NCBI GenBank assembly: GCA_036377075.1
Contig: DASUZB010000252.1
Span: forward strand, 1 to 9,961
Origin: DASUZB01 sp036377075
GTDB lineage: Bacteria > Actinomycetota > CALGFH01
Direction: 5' to 3'
Length of the DNA: 9,961 nt
This document shows positions 6,255 to 9,961 of the stretch, one piece after another. Each line of letters starts with the position of its first letter. The first letter of the stretch is position 1. The notes under the pieces are model-generated. The model was not told the origin of the DNA. It saw only the letters and a list, made by a program, of their open reading frames with translations, and did not search any database. The translations under genes were made by a program, and so were the position numbers.

Positions 6255-7379
6255 ATGCGCATCGTGGTCGCGCCCGACAAGTTCGCCGGCACCCTCACCG
6301 CCGAGCAGGCCGCCCGCGCGATCGAGGCCGGGCTGCTGCGCGCCCGGCCCGACGCCGAGGTGGTGCGCGTCCCGGTCGGCGACGGCGGCGCCGGCACCCT
6401 GGCGGCGGTGCTCGCCGCCGGCTTCGACCGCGTCGGCGTGCGCGCCACCGGCCCGACCGGCGAGCGGGTCGACGCGGCCATCGCGGTGCGGGGCGACGAG
6501 GCCTTCGTGGAGATGGCCGAGGCGTCGGGCCTTGCCCGCCTCCCCGGCGGGGTCTTCGACCCCCTCGGGGCCAGCACCTACGGCACCGGCGAGCTGGTCC
6601 GTGGCGCGCTCGACCGCGGCGCGCGCCGCATCGTGCTCGGCATCGGCGGCAGCGCCACCACCGACGGCGGTGCCGGCATGGCCGCCGCGCTCGGCGTCCG
6701 CTTCCTCGACGCCGGCGGCGAGCCCCTGCCCCCGGGCGGCGCCGCCCTGCTGCGGCTGGCCAGGATCGACACCGCCGGGCTCGACCCGCGGGTGGCCGCG
6801 GTCGGGTTCACCCTCGCCAGCGACGTCGACAACCCCCTGGTCGGCCCGGACGGCGCCGCGGCCGTCTACGGCCCGCAGAAGGGCGCCGGCCCCGACGACG
6901 TGCTGCTGCTCGACTCCGCGCTGCGCCGCTACGCCCGGGTGCTCGCCGCCGACCTCGGCCTGGACCTCGCCGCCACCCCGGGCGCCGGCGCCGCCGGCGG
7001 CCTCGGCGCGGGCGCGATCGCCTTCCTCGACGCCCGGGTCCGTCCCGGCATCGAGCTGGTGCTCGAGCTGGTCGGCTTCGGCGCGGCCCTGGAAGGCGCC
7101 GGACTGGTGGTCACCGGCGAGGGCAAGCTCGACGCCCAGAGCCTGCGCGGCAAGGCACCGCTCGGCGTCGCCAGGGCCGCCACCGCCGAGGGCGTGCCGG
7201 TGGTCGCCCTCGCCGGCGTGGTGGACGTCGCCAGCCGCGAGCTGCGCGCCGCCGGCTTCGAGGAGGCCCACGCCCTCACCGAGCTCGAGCCCGACGAGGA
7301 ACGCTGCCGCGCCGAGGCCCGCCCGCTGCTGGAACGCCTCGCCGAGCGGGTCGGCCGCGCCTGGTCGTCGCTACCATGA
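6255..7379 (+). CDS. Glycerate kinase (GarK/GlxK family)
   Basis: Phosphorylates D-glycerate with ATP, feeding glyoxylate, serine or sugar-acid carbon into glycolysis; cytoplasmic. Predicted 374 residues, the usual family length. Motifs in order: APDKFAGTL (6-14), VGDGGAGTL (41-49), EMAEASGLARLP (86-97), the nucleotide/substrate loop LGIGGSATTDGGAGM (128-142), SDVDNPLVGPDGAA (189-202), YGPQKGA (205-211), GAGAAGGLGAG (243-253) and TGEGKLDAQSLRGKAP (287-302). I start at ATG 6255 because MRIVVAPDKF is the canonical N-terminus, although the frame is open further upstream. It is divergent from the small membrane-protein gene and probably co-transcribed with the ybaK-like gene 28 bp downstream. No glyoxylate carboligase or tartronate reductase gene is near, so the feeding pathway cannot be told. 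The 2- versus 3-phosphoglycerate product is not decided. Confidence 0.95.
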   Translation: MRIVVAPDKFAGTLTAEQAARAIEAGLLRARPDAEVVRVPVGDGGAGTLAAVLAAGFDRVGVRATGPTGERVDAAIAVRGDEAFVEMAEASGLARLPGGVFDPLGASTYGTGELVRGALDRGARRIVLGIGGSATTDGGAGMAAALGVRFLDAGGEPLPPGGAALLRLARIDTAGLDPRVAAVGFTLASDVDNPLVGPDGAAAVYGPQKGAGPDDVLLLDSALRRYARVLAADLGLDLAATPGAGAAGGLGAGAIAFLDARVRPGIELVLELVGFGAALEGAGLVVTGEGKLDAQSLRGKAPLGVARAATAEGVPVVALAGVVDVASRELRAAGFEEAHALTELEPDEERCRAEARPLLERLAERVGRAWSSLP

Positions 7380-7411
7380 GCGGCCGCCACGAGAGGGAGG
7401 ATCGCCGTTGA
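7376..7411 (+). other. 11-codon mini-ORF bridging glycerate kinase and ybaK-like gene
   Basis: ATG 7376 overlaps the glycerate kinase stop (ATGA). The ORF encodes MSGRHEREDRR and ends with TGA 7409-7411, which overlaps the TTG start of the next gene (TTGA). It spans the next gene's ribosome binding site. It has no separate SD and may be fortuitous, but its two overlaps would allow ribosomes to pass between the two genes without leaving the message. Confidence 0.3.
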
Positions 7412-7899
7412 GTGACACCTTGCCCCGGGCCGCCGCTGCGGTGGTCGAGGCCGGCCGGCTCGCCGGCCTCGAGCTGGAGGTCCGCGAGTTCCCCGACGGC
7501 ACCCGCACGGCGGCCGCCGCCGCCCAGGCGGTCGGCTGCGCCGTCGACCAGATCGTCAAGTCGCTGGTCTTCGTCGCCGACGCCACGCCGGTGCTGGTCC
7601 TCACCGCCGGTGGCAACCGCGTCGACGAGGCCAAGGTGGCCAGGCAGACCGGCGCGGCGGCGGTGCGCAAGGCCGACGCGGACGAGGCCAGGGCCGCCAC
7701 CGGCTTCGCCATCGGCGGCACGCCCCCGTTCGGCCACCCGCGCCAGCTCGACGTCCTGGTCGACCAGGATCTGACCCGCTTCGAGCAGGTCTGGGCGGCC
7801 GCGGGCACGCCCCACCACGTCTTCGCGATCACCCCGGAGGCGCTGCTGCGGGTCAGCGGCGGCCGGGTCGGCGACGTCGCCGCTGCCCGCGGCGCCTGA
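7408..7899 (+). CDS. ybaK: YbaK/EbsC-type aminoacyl-tRNA deacylase
   Basis: The family hydrolyses mischarged tRNAs in trans, classically Cys-tRNA(Pro). Predicted 163 residues, normal length. Seen: VREFPDGTRTAAAAAQAVGC (25-44), DQIVKSLVF (47-55) with K51 matching the conserved active-site lysine, VLVLTAGGNRVDEAKVAR (62-79) and the loop AIGGTPPFGH (101-110), typical of the deacylase pocket. The TTG at 7408 is chosen because gagaggGAGG sits about 7 bases upstream and no better start exists in frame before the conserved region. Substrate specificity (Cys, Ala or another amino acid) cannot be read from the sequence. It follows glycerate kinase closely; no functional link is evident beyond shared transcription. 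Confidence 0.9.
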   Translation: MSDTLPRAAAAVVEAGRLAGLELEVREFPDGTRTAAAAAQAVGCAVDQIVKSLVFVADATPVLVLTAGGNRVDEAKVARQTGAAAVRKADADEARAATGFAIGGTPPFGHPRQLDVLVDQDLTRFEQVWAAAGTPHHVFAITPEALLRVSGGRVGDVAAARGA

Positions 7900-7930
7900 A
7901 CGGCGAGTGGGCCGAGCGGGCCTGCGGCGC

Positions 7931-7965
7931 TATCATCGCGGTGTACGTCAGTTCATTGCTGTACA
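7931..7965 (+). promoter_or_regulatory. Candidate promoter/operator region of the A-type Fe-S carrier gene
   Basis: The 102-bp gap before the carrier gene contains an AT-richer patch. TATCAT (7931-7936) fits a TANNNT -10 box. Just downstream is a short dyad, TGTAC (7942-7946) and GTACA (7961-7965), separated by 14 bases, which would cover the transcription start and could be an operator. No good -35 is seen. Pattern only. Confidence 0.35.
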
Positions 7966-7989
7966 ACCTCCCGGCTCGGGCCGGATGCG

Positions 7990-7996
7990 AAAGGAG
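7990..7996 (+). promoter_or_regulatory. Ribosome binding site of the A-type carrier gene
   Basis: AAAGGAG lies 5 bases before ATG 8002, one of the clearest Shine-Dalgarno sequences in the window. It fixes the start of the Fe-S carrier. Confidence 0.75.
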
Positions 7997-8001
7997 CACG
8001 A

Positions 8002-8352
8002 ATGTCCGAGGCAACGCCGACTGCCACCTCGGTCATCAGCTTGTCCGAGAGCGCGGCTGCCAAGGTGCGTGAGCTGCTCGCCCGCGAGCCCCAGGGTGAG
8101 CTTGCCCTGCGCGTCGCGGTCGAGCCGGGCGGCTGCTCCGGCCTGCGCTATGCCCTCTTCTTCGACGACCGCACGCTGGACGGCGACGTCCGCGGCGAGG
8201 TGCACGGCGTCCAGCTGGTGACCGACAGGATGAGCGCGCCCTACCTGACCGGGGCCTCGATCGACTTCGTCGACAGCATCGAGAAGTCCGGCTTCACCAT
8301 CGACAACCCCAACGCCGGCGGCACCTGCGCCTGCGGCGAGTCGTTCCACTAG
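8002..8352 (+). CDS. erpA: A-type iron-sulfur cluster carrier (ErpA/IscA/HesB family)
   Basis: Small cytoplasmic protein that receives Fe-S clusters from the assembly scaffold and inserts them into client enzymes. Predicted 116 residues. Seen: ISLSESAAAKVRELL (12-26), RVAVEPGGCSGLRYAL (37-52), the IDFVDSIEKSGFTIDNPNA segment (87-105) and C-terminal GGTCACGESFH. The three cluster cysteines are C45, C109 and C111. The usual CGC pair spacing is kept, but the middle Gly is Ala (CAC). Start and ribosome site are unambiguous. It stands alone on the plus strand, ends at a strong hairpin, and converges on the TusA-like and cysteine desulfurase genes, so Fe-S and sulfur functions are clustered here. 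ErpA versus IscA cannot be separated by sequence alone; the symbol is the common actinobacterial naming. Confidence 0.92.
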   Translation: MSEATPTATSVISLSESAAAKVRELLAREPQGELALRVAVEPGGCSGLRYALFFDDRTLDGDVRGEVHGVQLVTDRMSAPYLTGASIDFVDSIEKSGFTIDNPNAGGTCACGESFH

Positions 8353-8354
8353 GA

Positions 8355-8437
8355 CCACTGGCGCGGGGCGGGACCTCCCCGCTACCGTGCGGCGCCGAGC
8401 CCCGCGAGTCACTCGCGGGGGCTCGCCACGTCAGTGG
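8355..8437. terminator. Bidirectional hairpin terminator between convergent genes
   Basis: Core hairpin: left arm 8397-8408 (gagccccgcgag), loop tca, right arm 8412-8424 (ctcgcgggggctc), 12 paired bases with one bulged G. A second weaker hairpin precedes it: gcgggg 8363-8368 with ccccgc 8377-8382. An outer CCACTG (8355-8360) can pair with CAGTGG (8432-8437), enclosing both. There is no T-tract, as often in high-GC actinobacteria. Position between the carrier stop (8352) and the tusA-like stop (8431) suits termination from both sides. Confidence 0.7.
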
Positions 8438-8697
8438 GCGCGGCGCACGCGGAACACCCAGCCGCCCTCCGGGCGCTCCTGCTGGCCGAGGAACTCCTGG
8501 TCCTTGAGGCGGCACCAGACCGGGACGTCGACCTTGGCGCCCGGGTCGTCGGCCAGCAGTTCCACGGCGCCGCCCACCTCGACGGCGGCGACCGCCTTGG
8601 CCAGGCGGATCACCGGGATCGGGCAGGACAGCCCGAGGCAGTCGACCACGTTGGCCTCGGGTGGGCCGCTCACGTTGGCCTCGGGCCCTGCGCTCAC
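8431..8697 (-). CDS. tusA: TusA/SirA-family sulfur carrier protein
   Basis: Family members accept persulfide sulfur on a cysteine, typically from a cysteine desulfurase, and pass it to tRNA thiolation, molybdenum cofactor or other sulfur pathways. Predicted 88 residues. The core VDCLGLSCPIPVIRLAKAV (18-36) carries the CPxP signature with C25 as the sulfur-accepting residue, followed by GAVELLADDPGAKVDVPVWC (43-62), standard for the family. The first 16 residues are two tandem copies of an 8-residue unit, so three in-frame GTG starts exist (8697, 8673, 8649). I choose 8697 because it overlaps the desulfurase stop (GTGA), implying coupling. A gggggg stretch just upstream is a possible ribosome site. 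The tight pairing with a desulfurase strongly suggests donor and acceptor; the final sulfur target is unknown. Confidence 0.88.
   Translation of the reverse strand: MSAGPEANVSGPPEANVVDCLGLSCPIPVIRLAKAVAAVEVGGAVELLADDPGAKVDVPVWCRLKDQEFLGQQERPEGGWVFRVRRAH
8647..8694 (-). repeat. Tandem 24-bp duplication at the tusA start
   Basis: Two adjacent 24-bp units (8694-8671 and 8670-8647 on the minus strand) agree at 19 of 24 positions. Each begins GTGAGCG and ends CCCGAGGCCAAC; only the five bases after GTGAGCG differ. They encode VSAGPEAN and VSGPPEAN, so each copy carries its own GTG codon, and a third GTG follows directly. Confidence 0.85.
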
Positions 8698-9926
8698 TCC
8701 GGACCCCCCGAGCCTGAGCGCTCCACCGCCTGGGCGTCGAGGTCGGCCATCTCGCGCAGGTCGGCGACGGCTGCGGGCAGGACGGCCAGGAACCGGTCGA
8801 CCGCGGCGTCGTCGGCTCCCGCGGGGAAGGAGACCCGCACCGAGCCGTGGGTGATCGCGCCCATGGCGGCGAGCACGTGCGACGGCTCCTGGGTGTCGGC
8901 GGTGCAGGAGGAGCCGGAGTGCACCGCGATCCCCTTGGCGTCCAGCAGCAGCAGCAGCGCCTCGCCCTCGACGTACAGGACGCTGAAGGCGAGCAGGTGC
9001 GGCAGGCGCTCGCTGGCCTGGTCGTGCACCACCACGTCGGGGATGGCGGCGAGCCCGGCCCGCAGCCGCTCGGCCAGGCGCCGCAGCCGCGGGTTCTCCT
9101 CGGGCACCTCGACCATCCTGGCCCGCAGGGCGGCGGTCATGGCGGCGATGCCGGGCAGGTTCTCCATGCCGGCGCGGCGCCGCCGCTCGCGCTCGTCGCC
9201 GAGCAGCAGCGGCCGCAGGCGGGCGCCGCGGCCCGCGGCGAGGAAGCCGGTCCCCGGCGGGCCGTAGAACTTGTGCGCGCTCGCGACCAGCAGGTCGGCG
9301 CCGAGCTCGCCGAGGTCGACGGGCAGGCGGCCGACCGTCTGGCACGCGTCGACCAGCAGCGCGGCGCCGTGGGTGTGGGCCGCCGCGGCGGCCTCGCGCA
9401 CCGGCTGCACGGTGCCGACCTCGTGGTTGGCGTGCTGCAGGCAGACCAGCAGGGTGTCGTCGCGCACCGCGGCGGCCAGCTCGTCAGGGTCGACGCGGCC
9501 GCCCCGGTCGACCCCGACCTCGGTGACCTCGAAGCCCTGCGCGGCCAGCGCCCTGGCAGAGTTGCGCACGGCGGTGTGCTCCACGGCGCCGACCACCAGG
9601 TGGCGGCGCCGCCGCGCCGCCCTCGCCATGCCGGTGACGGCCAGGTTGGCGGCCTCGGTGCCGCCCGAGGTGAAGACGATCTCGTCGGCGCGGGCGCCGA
9701 CCGCCGCGGCCACCTGCTCGCGGCAGCGGTCGAGCAGCAGGCGGGCGCGGCGCGCGCGGCCGTACAGCCGCGCCGGGTCGCCGTAGTCGCCCAGGGTGCG
9801 GAGCAGCGCCTCGCGCGCCTCGGGGTGGAGCGGGGTCGTCGAGGCGGCGTCCAGGTACAGCTCCTGGCCGTCGTCGTAGGGGTTCACGCTGGCTGTCACC
9901 GCGTCAGGGTAGGGTTCGTCGCTCAC
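8694..9926 (-). CDS. Cysteine desulfurase (NifS/IscS class)
   Basis: PLP enzyme that removes sulfur from L-cysteine, forming an enzyme persulfide and alanine. Predicted 410 residues from GTG 9926. Seen: LYLDAASTTPLHPEARE (23-39), FTSGGTEAANLAV (85-97), GAVEHTAVRNS (113-123) with H117 stacking on PLP, NHEVGTVQPV (167-176), LLVDACQTVGRLPVD (190-204) with D193 and Q196, ASAHKFYGPPGTGFL (215-229) with Schiff-base K219, and HSGSSCTADTQEPSHVLAAM (336-355) with catalytic C341. The usual GTEN motif reads AGMENLPG (252-259). The N-terminus is about 20 residues longer than normal; GTG 9899 or 9887 are alternative starts, and 9926 has no clear ribosome site. It is coupled to the downstream TusA-like gene. 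No scaffold (IscU/SufU) or mnmA adjoins it within the window. Confidence 0.95.
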   Translation of the reverse strand: MSDEPYPDAVTASVNPYDDGQELYLDAASTTPLHPEAREALLRTLGDYGDPARLYGRARRARLLLDRCREQVAAAVGARADEIVFTSGGTEAANLAVTGMARAARRRRHLVVGAVEHTAVRNSARALAAQGFEVTEVGVDRGGRVDPDELAAAVRDDTLLVCLQHANHEVGTVQPVREAAAAAHTHGAALLVDACQTVGRLPVDLGELGADLLVASAHKFYGPPGTGFLAAGRGARLRPLLLGDERERRRRAGMENLPGIAAMTAALRARMVEVPEENPRLRRLAERLRAGLAAIPDVVVHDQASERLPHLLAFSVLYVEGEALLLLLDAKGIAVHSGSSCTADTQEPSHVLAAMGAITHGSVRVSFPAGADDAAVDRFLAVLPAAVADLREMADLDAQAVERSGSGGPE

Positions 9927-9933
9927 AGGGTAG
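9905..9933 (-). promoter_or_regulatory. Repeated TACCCTG motif at the cysteine desulfurase 5' end
   Basis: On the minus strand CTACCCTG occurs twice, at 9933-9926 and 9912-9905, 21 bp apart. TACCCT fits TANNNT. The copy at 9911-9906 ends 6 bases before GTG 9899, the geometry of a leaderless start, which would shorten the desulfurase by 9 residues to a more usual N-terminus. No -35 is evident. Tentative. Confidence 0.3.
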
Positions 9934-9961
9934 CGACGGCCGGGCGGCCGGCAAATCCGTG

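Noticed and set aside
4985..7411. 808-codon open frame on the plus strand
   Set aside because: It runs antisense to two convincing minus-strand genes and out of frame with glycerate kinase, and the translation is Arg/Pro/Gly-rich with no family pattern. It is a high-GC shadow; only its last 11 codons are noted as a possible mini-ORF.
8434..9267. 277-codon plus-strand frame antisense to the desulfurase and TusA-like genes
   Set aside because: No recognisable motif, and the opposite strand encodes two clear conserved proteins.

Overview
The window is very GC-rich (roughly 70-75% by eye, not counted), with strong G/C bias at third codon positions, frequent GTG/TTG starts and many overlapping shadow frames. 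A DinB-fold enzyme of the mycothiol-dependent maleylpyruvate isomerase family, a long-type NadA and the general gene style point to an actinomycete-like bacterium (Actinomycetota). I cannot name a genus. There is no plasmid, phage, IS or CRISPR signal, and most of the window looks like chromosomal housekeeping DNA.

Layout, left to right. (1) 127-1414 (+): remnant of a large LuxR/AfsR-type STAND ATPase-TPR regulator. It has lost its N-terminus and most of its ATPase, and carries a frameshift. (2) 1481-2900 (+): an FAD-linked oxidoreductase of the berberine-bridge type, broken by two frameshifts. (3) Minus-strand block 4882-2910: nadA (quinolinate synthase) followed by a CYTH-like protein. A 28-bp direct repeat lies upstream of nadA. 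(4) Minus-strand pair 6168-5042: a small two-helix membrane protein translationally coupled (ATGA) to a mycothiol-dependent-enzyme-like protein. (5) Divergent plus-strand block 6255-7899: glycerate kinase and a YbaK-type aminoacyl-tRNA deacylase, linked by an 11-codon mini-ORF. (6) 8002-8352 (+): an A-type iron-sulfur carrier. It converges, across a strong hairpin terminator, on (7) the minus-strand pair 9926-8431: cysteine desulfurase and a TusA-like sulfur carrier, coupled by a GTGA overlap.

Functional themes. The right end is a small sulfur-trafficking neighbourhood: the desulfurase takes sulfur from cysteine, the TusA-like protein can carry it as a persulfide, and the A-type protein can deliver Fe-S clusters. 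NadA, further left, is itself a [4Fe-4S] enzyme. The left 2.4 kb differs in character, with two adjacent damaged genes and three short indels. This is either genuine gene decay or locally poor sequence. I see no convincing undescribed multi-gene system. The best oddities are the decay zone, the direct repeats before nadA, the tandemly duplicated start region of the tusA-like gene, and several candidate leaderless or coupled starts.
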